Shown here in pieces: positions 34,882 through 43,897 of a stretch of 64,000 nucleotides of DNA. Origin of the DNA: Chloroflexota bacterium (GTDB lineage Bacteria; Chloroflexota; Anaerolineae; Aggregatilineales; Phototrophicaceae). The stretch lies in contig WTGF01000064.1 in the NCBI GenBank assembly GCA_011525385.1, forward strand, positions 39,371 through 103,370, written 5' to 3'. The position numbers and the translations under genes are program-made. How positions within the stretch are numbered: position 1 is the stretch's first letter; each line of letters opens with the position of its first letter. Below the pieces are notes generated by a model, which saw only the letters and a program-made list of their open reading frames with translations, searched no databases and was not told where the DNA came from.

Positions 34882-36975
34882 ATGACAACGGACTCTACGC
34901 TGATCAACATGGTAAAAGGCCACGCGGTGATGACCAACCGGATGAGCTATCTTTTTGCCATCCTGCTGTTGCTTGTCGCTGCTCTCCTTCGAACGGCCGA
35001 TCTGGCAAATGTTCCCGGCGGCTTCAGCGAAGACGAGATCATCAACATTCGCTTGGTTGACAACGTTCGGCAAGGCGATATCTTCGTCTTTTTCCCCGGC
35101 GAGGGCGGCGGTCGCGAAGGCATGTACCATGTCTTTGTCGCCGTTGTGACGCTCTTTGTGGGCGAGGGTACCATCGGATACCGGATTCTCTCCGTCTGGT
35201 TGAGCGTGGTCTCGATCGCCATCATCTACACCCTGGGCAGGCACCTTTTCAATCCCATTGTCGGTGTCATGTCATCGGGGCTGGTGGCTGTTAACCTGAG
35301 CAATATCATCCTCGCGCGCAGTGTCACCAGTGATGCCGTAGTCGTGTTTTTGGTCTCGGCCACCATGTTGGCGCTTGCTCGGTCTCTGCCCGTGTACCGG
35401 CGCACGCGCGTTGTAACCTCCAATGTCATTTCTTTCGCGGCGCTGGGGGCCCTGCTGGGCATGGGCTTTTATCTACATCCTTCAAGTCTGTTCATCGTTT
35501 TGGGTTGCATGTTGTACATAGGACATCTTTTGTACATCCGCAATGCCATGTTCCGCCAGCGCCGCAGCTACACTGGTTTCGCGATTCTTGTCATGATCAT
35601 CATCGCCATGCCATATCTGATTTCGTCGATCAATGTGCCCCAATACGCCGCCGGCCAGCGGATCTTGTCGCAATACACCGATGGCTTGCTGCGCTCCATC
35701 GTCGATGGCTTGCTCGCGGTCGTGCGCATAGGCGATACCAATCCCCTGAACAATCTGCCCGGCCGTCCTCTTGTCGATGCCTTTAGCGGCTTGTTCGCGC
35801 TTGTGGGAATCGTCATTTGCATTGTTCGCCGGTACAGACCCCGCTTCATGTTGCTGTTGATCACAGGTTTCGTTGCGCTGCCGGCTGCGCTGATCGTCAA
35901 ACAGAGCCCCAATTTCGCGCGCATGGCGGTCATCTTGCCGCAGCTCGCTCTCTTTTTTGGCATCGGCTTTTACTCTTTGATCCGAACTTCAGTTTTCGCT
36001 GATGTAGTCTTTCGCAGAATGGCAGTTGCCGGGGTGCTGTGCCTGTTTGCGCTTAACTTTCTGTGGACTTGGCAAGATCTCTTTGTTGGCTGGCGAAACG
36101 ACGAGCGGGTTGTTCCTTTGGTCAACGGGGATCTGGGACAAATCGCGCACTATCTCGACGCCAGGGGCAACGACATACCGACCGTCTTCTGCAATTCCAA
36201 TTGGGAAAATACCGAGCCCAAAGAATTGTTGAACGACAGCGAAAAGACCCTGTTAATGATGAACCGCAGCGATCTCGTCTACGATGAAGCGGATTGTACA
36301 AGAAGTCTGATACTGACAGATGGCGGCGCTCGACAACGCGTGGTGTTCTTCAGGGAGGAAAATCGTAATAACATACACCCTTACTTGTGGGAGTGGCTGT
36401 CGTACGGAGAGCCGGCTGTTGGCAAGCTTCCGCGTAATACAGTCTTTGAACTTGAGCTAGCGGACTTGCTGGCGGACCGCGCGGGCGAATTCACTACCAT
36501 GGCGCCAGTCTGGTATGATCCTGATTTTGCGGGGGAGGCGGTGCCTGTGCCGGCGCCCATCCGTTTCGGTGAAAACCTGACCTTTCTTGGCTATCAACCC
36601 AAAGTGGAACGCCAGTACTTGCCAGGCGAGACGGTGGATGTCATCACATATTGGCGGGCTGAAGGGGCTGTCCCGGCGGATCTGACTCTCTTCACGCATA
36701 TTCTTTCCGATCCGGTCACCTTGATCAAGGGACGCGATGTCATCAGCGTAAATCCAGCGCGCCTGCACGATCGCGATGTCTTCATTCAAGTGACTTCTAT
36801 ATCCTTGCCAAAAACGGTACTGCCTGGTGAATATTTCGTATCTGTCGGCGCATATCGTCAAACGGTAACAGAGCGCCTTGTTGCATTTAAGGATGATCAA
36901 CCCTACGGTGATCGCATCTTCCTGTATGCTATAGAAGTGCAAGAAAACCCCAACACCGAAGAAAGTAGCAACTGA
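34882..36975 (+). CDS. GT-C-fold membrane glycosyltransferase (GT39-like)
   Basis: A 697-aa membrane protein with about ten hydrophobic segments up to residue 410. The first external loop has GGFSEDEIINIRLVDN, an acidic cluster (Glu50-Asp51-Glu52) typical of GT-C enzymes, and later EGMYHVFVAVVTLF. The soluble C-terminal part (about 420-697) includes a beta-sandwich-like segment from FGENLTFLGYQPKVE onward, unlike the C-terminus of the two GT-C genes near pheS. GGGAAG precedes the ATG. It follows the hydrolase trio by 58 nt and its stop abuts rnz with no gap, so it may belong to the hydrolase unit, the rnz unit, or both. Confidence 0.78.
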   Translation: MTTDSTLINMVKGHAVMTNRMSYLFAILLLLVAALLRTADLANVPGGFSEDEIINIRLVDNVRQGDIFVFFPGEGGGREGMYHVFVAVVTLFVGEGTIGYRILSVWLSVVSIAIIYTLGRHLFNPIVGVMSSGLVAVNLSNIILARSVTSDAVVVFLVSATMLALARSLPVYRRTRVVTSNVISFAALGALLGMGFYLHPSSLFIVLGCMLYIGHLLYIRNAMFRQRRSYTGFAILVMIIIAMPYLISSINVPQYAAGQRILSQYTDGLLRSIVDGLLAVVRIGDTNPLNNLPGRPLVDAFSGLFALVGIVICIVRRYRPRFMLLLITGFVALPAALIVKQSPNFARMAVILPQLALFFGIGFYSLIRTSVFADVVFRRMAVAGVLCLFALNFLWTWQDLFVGWRNDERVVPLVNGDLGQIAHYLDARGNDIPTVFCNSNWENTEPKELLNDSEKTLLMMNRSDLVYDEADCTRSLILTDGGARQRVVFFREENRNNIHPYLWEWLSYGEPAVGKLPRNTVFELELADLLADRAGEFTTMAPVWYDPDFAGEAVPVPAPIRFGENLTFLGYQPKVERQYLPGETVDVITYWRAEGAVPADLTLFTHILSDPVTLIKGRDVISVNPARLHDRDVFIQVTSISLPKTVLPGEYFVSVGAYRQTVTERLVAFKDDQPYGDRIFLYAIEVQENPNTEESSN

Positions 36976-37965
36976 ATGTTTGAACTTGTATTCTTGGGCA
37001 CATCGGCATCCGCGCCTTCAATTCATCGCGGCTTGCCGTCGCTGGCGATTCTTGCTGAAGAACAGCGCTTCCTGGTCGATTGTGGAGAAGGCACGCAGCG
37101 GCAGATCCTGCGCAGCGGCATCGGTTTCAAGCGTCTAAATCATATCTTTTTGACCCATGCCCACCTGGACCATTTGCTGGGTTTGGGCGGCTTGCTTTCT
37201 ACCTTCGGACGTTGGGAAGCGATGGAAGAAATCCACATCTGGGGAGGCTTGCCAGCCATAGAGCGCGTTCAGTCGCTGGTCTACGAGGTGGTATTCCGCA
37301 AGGAGACGCCACCGCTGCCGATTTATTTCTACCGCACCATGCCGGACAAGCTGCTCTTCAAAGGACGCAAGTTTTCCGTGCGCGCGTTTCCGGTTCACCA
37401 TCGCGGCCGCGAATGTTACGGCTATATCTTTGAAGAAGATTCACGCCGCCCGTTTTTGGCCGACCGGGCCGAGGCGCTTGGCGTACCGATGGGACCCGAA
37501 AGAAGCCGACTGGTGGCGGGACAAGCGGTGACGCTCGCCGATGGCCGGACAATCAATCCGGATCAGGTATTGGGACAGCAGATCAAAGGCGCTAAAGTCG
37601 TGGTGACCGGCGACGTTGCTCAAACGAATAACTTGCATACGGCGGCGCAGGATGCCGACGCCTTAGTGATTGAGTCGACTTATCTCGACGAGCATGCCGA
37701 TATCGCCGAACAGGTCGGCCATATCACCGCGCGGCAGGCGGCGGAACTTGCGCGCGACTGCAACGTCAAGTACCTGTTCCTGACACATGTTTCCCGGCGC
37801 TACCGAGAGTTCGAGGTTATTCGCGAAGCGCGACGACATTTCTCAAACGCTTATGTGGCGCGCGATCTGGATCACTTTGCTGTTTTTCGTGATCGTCTTC
37901 CGCAGAAGATAAAGCGGCGCGGCGCCAAAGGCGCCAACGACAACCTTGTCGAGACTGGAGAGTAA
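36976..37965 (+). CDS. rnz: Ribonuclease Z
   Basis: tRNA 3'-processing endonuclease of the metallo-beta-lactamase fold, 329 aa. It begins MFELVFLGTSASAPS, and the metal motif is H61-A-H63-L-D65-H66 (FLTHAHLDHLLGL). Further ligands are H134 in FPVHHRG, D in VVTGDVAQT, and H in FLTHVSRRY. The exosite-type region around residues 140-185 is present. The ATG directly follows the stop of the membrane glycosyltransferase (TGAATG), so the genes are coupled. The O-methyltransferase follows after two bases. Confidence 0.93.
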   Translation: MFELVFLGTSASAPSIHRGLPSLAILAEEQRFLVDCGEGTQRQILRSGIGFKRLNHIFLTHAHLDHLLGLGGLLSTFGRWEAMEEIHIWGGLPAIERVQSLVYEVVFRKETPPLPIYFYRTMPDKLLFKGRKFSVRAFPVHHRGRECYGYIFEEDSRRPFLADRAEALGVPMGPERSRLVAGQAVTLADGRTINPDQVLGQQIKGAKVVVTGDVAQTNNLHTAAQDADALVIESTYLDEHADIAEQVGHITARQAAELARDCNVKYLFLTHVSRRYREFEVIREARRHFSNAYVARDLDHFAVFRDRLPQKIKRRGAKGANDNLVETGE

Positions 37966-37967
37966 TC

Positions 37968-38609
37968 GTGAACGAAACCATTACGCAGCGACTGCGCGAA
38001 TACGTGAACAACATATTTGTTCGTGAAGACGAGGTGCTGGCTTTTGTCCGGCAACAGACCGCCGAACACGGTCTGCCGCAAATCAACTTGCAGCCGCATG
38101 AAGGCTTGATGGTCCAGCTCTTTGTGCGCATGTGCGCTGCGCGGAAAGTCGTTGAAGTTGGCGCCTTGGCCGGATACAGCGCCATTTGGATCGCGCGGGG
38201 CTTACCCGGCGACGGACGACTGATAACAATTGACAAGAGCAGCGAGCATTGCACTTTGGCGCGCGCTCATATACAGCGGGCTGGTCTGGCTGACAAGGTA
38301 TCGGTGCTGCAGGGAGACGGCAGGCAGATCTTGGACAAGCTGGCGGTTGACGCGCCTTTTGACGCGCTTTTCGTCGATGCCGACAAGGTCAGCTACCCGC
38401 ATTACTTTCGTTGGGCCGCGGAGCACCTGCGCTGCGGCGGTATTATCATGGCGCATAATGCCTTTTGGGGCGGTCAAATCCTGAGCCCGCAAAGTGAAGA
38501 CGATTACGGTCTGCTTCGTTTCAACCAGATGCTGGCCGAGCACCCGTCCTTTGCAAGCACAATCATCGAAGTAGGGGACGGCCTGGCTTTAGGAGTCAAG
38601 GTTGATTGA
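37968..38609 (+). CDS. O-methyltransferase (caffeoyl-CoA/COMT-like)
   Basis: SAM-dependent methyltransferase of the Methyltransf_3 class, 213 aa, with a GTG start two bases after the rnz stop. Motif I is VVEVGALAGYSAIWIARGLP and motif II includes LITIDKSSEHCTLARAH. The metal-binding DALFVDADKVSYPHYFRWA segment provides Asp residues, and IIMAHNAFWGG supplies the Asn of the family's D-N pattern. Bacterial members methylate catechol-type hydroxyls or, in one case, 5-hydroxyuridine in tRNA (TrmR). The link to rnz makes a tRNA role plausible but unproven. Confidence 0.85.
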   Translation: MNETITQRLREYVNNIFVREDEVLAFVRQQTAEHGLPQINLQPHEGLMVQLFVRMCAARKVVEVGALAGYSAIWIARGLPGDGRLITIDKSSEHCTLARAHIQRAGLADKVSVLQGDGRQILDKLAVDAPFDALFVDADKVSYPHYFRWAAEHLRCGGIIMAHNAFWGGQILSPQSEDDYGLLRFNQMLAEHPSFASTIIEVGDGLALGVKVD

Positions 38610-38621
38610 TGCGCGGTGGCG

Positions 38622-40076
38622 CTAAAGGGATTTGAGGTCAATCATCCCTTCGCCGTAGATTCTGCCCGCCTCAACGATCGAGGGTGACTTCAAGTCCACC
38701 GTCGCCAACAGGTCATAGGTGGTTGCGCCGGTGACGCGCGCCGGGACGATCTCCCCGGCTGGCAATTCGCCTTCCACCAGCACGTAGCCGTCGATCTCCG
38801 GCGCGTCGCGGTAGCTGCGCCCCAAGCTTATGACGGCGCCCGTATTCAAGCCATCTTCGTCTTCGCCGAGGCCATGACCTTCTACCAGGATATCCAGTGT
38901 TTTGCCGACCAGCGCCTGGTTTTTCTTCAAACTGATACCCTGCTGCAATTCCATCAGCCGTTCGTAACGATCCAGCTTAATCGCGTCGTCAACATGATTG
39001 GGTAATGCGGCGCTCGGTGTACCCAACTCGTAGCTGTATTGGAAAGCGCCGACGCGATCAAACTCCAGATCGCGCAGCATTGTCAAAAGGGCCTCGAACT
39101 CTTCTTCCGTTTCGCCGGGATAACCCACAATGAAGGTCGTGCGCACCGCCAGGTCCGGCATTAGTTCTCTCAACTTACCAATTGTCTCGTAGACCCATTC
39201 GACCTTGGCGGGACGTCTCATGCGCTTCAGCGTTTCGCGGTGGCCATGCTGCAATGGCATATCCAGGTATGGCAAGACCTGTTTATGTCTCGCCATTGTC
39301 TCCATTAAGCGTGGCGTGACATAACCGGGATATGCGTACATGATTCGCAGCCAGGGTATCTCGGGCGCAGCCTCGACAATCGCGTCCAAAAGCTGCGCCA
39401 ATCCGTCTTTCATGCCCAGGTCATAGCCGTAGTCTGTGCTGTCTTGCGCGATCAGCATCACCTCTTTCACGCCTGTGTCCTGCAATCGCACAGCCTCCCC
39501 CACAATTGATTCCAGCGGCCGGCTGACCGCGGTGCCTTTGATCCGTGGAATGGCGCAGAAAGCGCAGGGCCGGCGGCAACCATCGGCGATCTTCAGGTAG
39601 GCGTAAGCGCCTTGTACGCTGGCGCGCAATACGCCCTTTTCGTCCAGCCCGACCATCTTGGCATCAGTGGGCAAGTGATAAAGCGGTTGCGGGTGCTTTC
39701 GCTCGCGCAGCCGGCTGATGAGATCGAAAATATCCATCCAGCGCCGCGTGCCAATCACGCCATCCAAACCGGGCACCTCTTGCGCCAAGATCTCGCCGTA
39801 GCGTTGCGACAAGCAGCCGGCGGCGATCAGCATCTGGTCCGCGCGCTTGATTTCCACCAGTTCGCGCAAGGCTGTGATCGATTCCTCTTTGGCCGAGTTG
39901 ATAAAGCCGCAGGTATTGACGATCAGCACCTCAGCCGACTCCGGATCGCCTGTGCCGCTCATGCCACGCTGGTGCAATATTTGCGCGATGCTCTCGCTGT
40001 CAACCGAGTTCTTGGAACAGCCCAGGCTGAGCAAAAAATACTTGTTCCGTTGTAGCTGACTAACTGGAAGCTGCAC
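38622..40076 (-). CDS. rimO: Ribosomal protein S12 methylthiotransferase
   Basis: Radical-SAM enzyme that methylthiolates an aspartate of S12. The 484-aa protein has the N-terminal UPF0004 domain with three cluster cysteines (LLSLGCSKNSVD, IVNTCGFINSA, AAGCLSQRYG), the radical-SAM motif CRRPCAFCAIPRIKG, and a C-terminal TRAM domain. The SLGCSKN start and the GFINSAKEES segment point to RimO rather than MiaB. It is convergent with the O-methyltransferase, 12 nt away, and is transcribed downstream of the RodZ-like gene. Confidence 0.95.
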   Translation of the reverse strand: MQLPVSQLQRNKYFLLSLGCSKNSVDSESIAQILHQRGMSGTGDPESAEVLIVNTCGFINSAKEESITALRELVEIKRADQMLIAAGCLSQRYGEILAQEVPGLDGVIGTRRWMDIFDLISRLRERKHPQPLYHLPTDAKMVGLDEKGVLRASVQGAYAYLKIADGCRRPCAFCAIPRIKGTAVSRPLESIVGEAVRLQDTGVKEVMLIAQDSTDYGYDLGMKDGLAQLLDAIVEAAPEIPWLRIMYAYPGYVTPRLMETMARHKQVLPYLDMPLQHGHRETLKRMRRPAKVEWVYETIGKLRELMPDLAVRTTFIVGYPGETEEEFEALLTMLRDLEFDRVGAFQYSYELGTPSAALPNHVDDAIKLDRYERLMELQQGISLKKNQALVGKTLDILVEGHGLGEDEDGLNTGAVISLGRSYRDAPEIDGYVLVEGELPAGEIVPARVTGATTYDLLATVDLKSPSIVEAGRIYGEGMIDLKSL

Positions 40077-40139
40077 TCTGTTTTCCCGTCATCCAGAAGT
40101 CGTTATGATAGCCCAAGTCGGTGAGAAACGGAACACGCA

Positions 40140-41303
40140 TCAAGCGCCTTCTTTCTTTGTTTTCAATCCCGCTTGGGTCACCCGGGGCGGCAGGATTGCC
40201 GTCTCTGTCGGCGTCAACGTGATCGTCGGCGTTTCGGTCACGGTTGGCGTATCACTCGCTGTCGGCGTGATGCTGGGCGTAAGAGTCGGCACAGGCGTCA
40301 AGGTCAAGGTATCGGTCGGCACAGGTGTCAAGGTCGGCGTTGGGCTGGGACCCGGCGTGTCGCTGGGCGTCAAGGCTGCAATGGTCATAGCGGCGAAAGC
40401 TGTGGCCCGCGTCGTCGGGCTAACGAGCGTGGGCGCCCCGCCAGGACCCAAGCTGAACGCGATATCCGTCGCCGAGAAGTGAATATCCACGCGCTGCCCG
40501 CGCCCGCCGGCCCGCGGCTGCGGCTGACCGTTCCACTCAATATCAAGCCCCTTCGCGTTGCTGGCGCTTACGATAATCTCGGTCAAGGCACTGTACTCAA
40601 CTACGGTATCCGGCACAGCGATGCCGGCAAATCGCTCAACGCCATCGCCGATTATGCGCATCCAATTGCGCTGCGTTACCAAGATGTTGACGAGGACACC
40701 GTTGCCGCTGTACCGGGATCGGAGCGCGGGCGTCCCCGTCGCGACTGTCGGCAAAATCGTGGGCGCCGGTTCAAGGGTTTGGATAGATGGAGCGGTAATC
40801 TGGGCGTCCGCTACCGCTGTGCTGTCCGCGACTTCCGCCGTGCCTTGTGGCCCGATTAGTTCCATCGTGACAAATGCGATCGTCCCAATGGCGGCGATGG
40901 ATATGACAAACAGCGCGAATATGCTCCACAGCCGTCGTCGGTGAAAGCTGCGGCTCTGTTCGATGTCGATTTCCTGCATGGGCAACGGCGGATCGCCGTG
41001 TCGGCTGCCCCTGTCGGTTTTTCTCTCGCTGCGCCAGGGCCAACGACGGCGCCTGCTCTTGCCGAAGCGAGCGTCGTCGTAAAGCCGCAAGACATCGTCT
41101 TCATCCAAGCCCAGGAAGCGCGCGTAGTTGCGCAGCATGCCGCGCACCTGGATTTCGGACATTTCGGTGGCGGCAAAGTCGCCGGCTTCAAATGCTTCCA
41201 GAATCGGCCGCCGTATCCGCAGCTTGGCGACAACCTCTGCCAGCTCGATCTCTTTCGCTTCGCGTGAACTGCGCAGGAATTGTCCAAGAGAGTAGGCATC
41301 CAT
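40140..41303 (-). CDS. RodZ-like membrane protein with HTH and Thr/Pro tail
   Basis: The 387-aa protein has an N-terminal Cro/XRE-type helix-turn-helix (about 5-70, SLGQFLRSSREAKEIELAEV through VRGMLRNYARFLGL). A basic stretch and one membrane segment (about 123-147, RRRLWSIFALFVISIAAIGT) follow, then an external beta domain resembling RodZ C-terminal DUF4115 (about 195-285). The last 85 residues are almost entirely Thr, Pro and Ser in short repeats. RodZ links MreB to the cell-wall elongation machinery. The order rplI-(this)-rimO is all on the minus strand. Confidence 0.82.
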   Translation of the reverse strand: MDAYSLGQFLRSSREAKEIELAEVVAKLRIRRPILEAFEAGDFAATEMSEIQVRGMLRNYARFLGLDEDDVLRLYDDARFGKSRRRRWPWRSERKTDRGSRHGDPPLPMQEIDIEQSRSFHRRRLWSIFALFVISIAAIGTIAFVTMELIGPQGTAEVADSTAVADAQITAPSIQTLEPAPTILPTVATGTPALRSRYSGNGVLVNILVTQRNWMRIIGDGVERFAGIAVPDTVVEYSALTEIIVSASNAKGLDIEWNGQPQPRAGGRGQRVDIHFSATDIAFSLGPGGAPTLVSPTTRATAFAAMTIAALTPSDTPGPSPTPTLTPVPTDTLTLTPVPTLTPSITPTASDTPTVTETPTITLTPTETAILPPRVTQAGLKTKKEGA

Positions 41304-41327
41304 GCGACCTGGTGACCCTTAATCAAA

Positions 41328-41368
41328 TAGCCCCGCTCGTTCTCTACTCGCTGGAACCAACGGGGCTA
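41328..41368 (-). terminator. Possible terminator after rplI
   Basis: On the minus strand, TAGCCCCG (41368-41361) pairs with CGGGGCTA (41335-41328), followed by TTTGATT. The 8-bp stem is perfect but the 25-nt loop is long. It sits between the rplI stop and the RodZ-like start. Confidence 0.5.
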
Positions 41369-41409
41369 AGGATGCATTATTTGGTTGTATGGCGCGGCGG
41401 TCTTTTTGA

Positions 41410-42051
41410 TCACGTTTCGGCTTCGACACCTTCTATTGCCGGCTCGCTCTCGACGCCCGGCTCGCTGGCTTCCATCTCGTCGGGCGCTTCAGCGGCCTCG
41501 GCTTCTTCGTCCGTTGCCGATGTGGCGTAGCTGAACCCGTCCATCATAATGTCTTCGGCAGTGACTTTCTCGCCCCTTTCGCGCGCGGCCAGGAATTCGC
41601 TCAATTCCTCCTCGGGTACGATAGTGATCGTCAGCATTGGGGAAACTTCAGTACCGAGGCGCACCGGCACCTGATGTGTGCCGATCTCTCGCAACGATTG
41701 CTGGCTGATACGTCTTCTGTTGATATCAACGCTGGTCACGCGATCAAGTTCGTCGGCGATTTCCTGCGTTGTCACCGAGCCAAATAGCTTGCCCGTGGAC
41801 GCCGCGCGGCGGCCGAAGATCAACTCCACACCGTCGATCTGGCGTCCCAAATCATTGAGCATATTGCTGTATTGCGCTTTGCGCGCTTCGACATTCTTGC
41901 GGACATTTTCCGTTCGACGCAAAGCGGATTCGCTGGCCTGGATGGCCATCTTGCGGGGAATCAAATAGTTGCGCGCGAAGCCATCCGCAACTTTGACCAC
42001 TTCGCCCGCTACCCCGTGTTTGTACAAGTCTTGCAGCAGAATAACTTTCAT
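41410..42051 (-). CDS. rplI: Ribosomal protein L9 with acidic C-terminal extension
   Basis: Starts with the L9 signature MKVILLQDLYKHGVAGEVVKV and DGFARNYLIPRKMA. The C-terminal domain includes FGSVTTQEIADEL and ends near VRLGTEVSPMLTITIVPEE at about residue 155. The remaining 55 residues exceed the usual length of about 150 and are very rich in Glu, Asp and Ala (ATDEEAEAAEAPDEMEASEP). This extra tail is probably disordered; I cannot assign it a function. Confidence 0.95.
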   Translation of the reverse strand: MKVILLQDLYKHGVAGEVVKVADGFARNYLIPRKMAIQASESALRRTENVRKNVEARKAQYSNMLNDLGRQIDGVELIFGRRAASTGKLFGSVTTQEIADELDRVTSVDINRRRISQQSLREIGTHQVPVRLGTEVSPMLTITIVPEEELSEFLAARERGEKVTAEDIMMDGFSYATSATDEEAEAAEAPDEMEASEPGVESEPAIEGVEAET

Positions 42052-42249
42052 CGTTGCTTCCTCATATTGCTTTTCCCCAACGCGGGCCCTTCGACGATAC
42101 TATCTCCGATCCCGCCGTTCGCTCTGACGCGCACGATGCGTCAGGAGACTTTTCCATTGACTAAAGGCAGATATTATAGCAAGGTCGACCGCGATGCCAA
42201 GTGGCAATCCGCATGGCATCCTTTAACTGGAAAGACGCTGGATGGAGCG

Positions 42250-43872
42250 ATGAAAGCGAGCAATGCGCTGAGCAATCGCCAACTTGTGGAAAAAGCGCTG
42301 ATCATGCTTTTCGGCTTTTTGGCGAGCGGCGTATTGGGTTTGCTGCGCATAGCGGTGCTGGCTTCACAATTTGGCACGGGCGCCGCGCATGACAGCTTTA
42401 ACTCGGCGCAACAGATTCCCGAACTGGTCTTTGTTCTGGTGGCGGGCGGCGCCCTGGGTTCTTCGTTCATTCCCGTCTACGCCAGGATCCGCGAAGGCGA
42501 TCCAGAACAAGCCTGGCGTCTGGCCAGCGCTGTCATGACCCTGGCCGCGGCAGCGGCGGCATTGCTCGGGTTGGTCGTAAGCATATTCGCGCCGCAGATC
42601 GTCAGCGGCATTTTATCAGCGGGCCGCCCGCCCGACGAACAGCAACTGACAGTGGAAATGATCCGTCTGATGATGTTGACCCCCTTCATTTTCAGCATCA
42701 GCGGCTTGGTGATGGGCATTTTGCAATCACATGCCCTCTTCTGGTTGCCAGCGATTGCCATCAGCATGAACAATATCGGCATCATCATCGGCGCGCTTTT
42801 CATCGCGCCGCAATTGCCGGCGCATCCTGATGTGGGGCAGGTCGGGGATCTCAACGTGATGGGGTTGGCTTATGGCGCTGTATTGAGCGCCGCCCTGCAC
42901 TTGCTGGTTCAATTGCCCGGGCTCTTCAAACTGCGAGCGCCCCTGCGTCCGATTTTTTCCTGGCGCGTCCCCGGCGTCATCGACGTGCTGCGTCTGATGG
43001 GTCCCCGCGTGATCGGCCTGGCGGTGGTGCAGGTCAATTTCGTCGTCAACATCTACCTGGCGAACCACATGGTCCACGGCAGCGTGACGGCGCTGCGCTT
43101 CGCCTTCATGATGATGTTCTTCGCCCTGGGCGTGATCGGCCAGAGCGTTGGTTCGGCGGTCTTTCCCAGTCTTGCGGCCTTGTGGGCGGAGGGCAATCTC
43201 GAGGACTTCAAGGATCGCCTGTCGCGGGCTATGCGCAATGTGCTGTACTTGTCCTTTCCTGCGACTGTGCTCTTTATCATGCTGGGGGAACCCATCTTCA
43301 GCATACTGGAACGCGGCGAATGGACTTCGGAAAGCAGCCAAGCCGCGGCCTGGGCGCTGGGTTTCTATGCCTTGGGCATCGCCGGATTCACACTGCTGGA
43401 GGTACTGTCGCGCGCCTTTTACGCGCTTGAAGACACGCTGACACCCGTTGTGATCGGCGCTGGCGCAATGGTGACGAACATTGTGCTTAACCTCATATTT
43501 ATTCAGTTCATCGGCGACCCGACCAGCCTTGCGCGCGGCGCTTTTGCCGGCTTGGCATTGGCCAATGCGCTGACGACACTGGTCGAGTCGGCTCTGCTCT
43601 GGTGGCTGATGCGACGGCGTATCGGGGCGCAGGGCGCCCCTGGCGGCATCCACGACGGCGCCATTCTGCGCAGCGCCGGCGGCAGTCTCTTGGCTGCGCT
43701 GATAATGGGGCTTTGCCTCTGGCTTTTGAGCGGCGCCATGTCCGCTTCCGGCTGGACACTGGCGATCGGCGGCGGCTTGATCGGGACGATCGTATTTTTT
43801 GGCGTCAGCTACCTTTTCAACTTGAGCGAAACGCGGGCGCTGGCGGCGCCCATCCTGCGACGACTGGCTTGA
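42250..43872 (+). CDS. murJ: Lipid II flippase MurJ
   Basis: MOP-superfamily flippase for the peptidoglycan precursor. I used the ATG at 42250 behind GGATGGAGCG, giving 540 aa; the frame is open for another 126 codons, which overlap rplI on the other strand. About fourteen membrane segments are visible. MurJ hallmarks are the N-terminal GLLRIAVLASQFGTG (the conserved Arg), NSAQQIPELVFVLVAGGALG, FIPVYARI, GLVMGILQSHALF, and the ALRFAFMMMFFALGVIGQSV cavity helix. It indicates peptidoglycan synthesis. Only rplI is close upstream, and that is divergent. Confidence 0.92.
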   Translation: MKASNALSNRQLVEKALIMLFGFLASGVLGLLRIAVLASQFGTGAAHDSFNSAQQIPELVFVLVAGGALGSSFIPVYARIREGDPEQAWRLASAVMTLAAAAAALLGLVVSIFAPQIVSGILSAGRPPDEQQLTVEMIRLMMLTPFIFSISGLVMGILQSHALFWLPAIAISMNNIGIIIGALFIAPQLPAHPDVGQVGDLNVMGLAYGAVLSAALHLLVQLPGLFKLRAPLRPIFSWRVPGVIDVLRLMGPRVIGLAVVQVNFVVNIYLANHMVHGSVTALRFAFMMMFFALGVIGQSVGSAVFPSLAALWAEGNLEDFKDRLSRAMRNVLYLSFPATVLFIMLGEPIFSILERGEWTSESSQAAAWALGFYALGIAGFTLLEVLSRAFYALEDTLTPVVIGAGAMVTNIVLNLIFIQFIGDPTSLARGAFAGLALANALTTLVESALLWWLMRRRIGAQGAPGGIHDGAILRSAGGSLLAALIMGLCLWLLSGAMSASGWTLAIGGGLIGTIVFFGVSYLFNLSETRALAAPILRRLA

Positions 43873-43897
43873 AAACGGATAAACGGGTCAGGTTCAG

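Noticed and set aside
40105..40482. Plus-strand frame of Val-Gly repeats
   Set aside because: It is the reverse reading of the Thr/Pro repeat tail of the RodZ-like gene.
41872..42249. Upstream extension of murJ
   Set aside because: It overlaps rplI on the other strand and the leading 126 residues do not resemble MurJ.
42727..43653. 308-codon minus-strand frame
   Set aside because: Antisense to murJ, with Gln/Arg-rich low-quality sequence.
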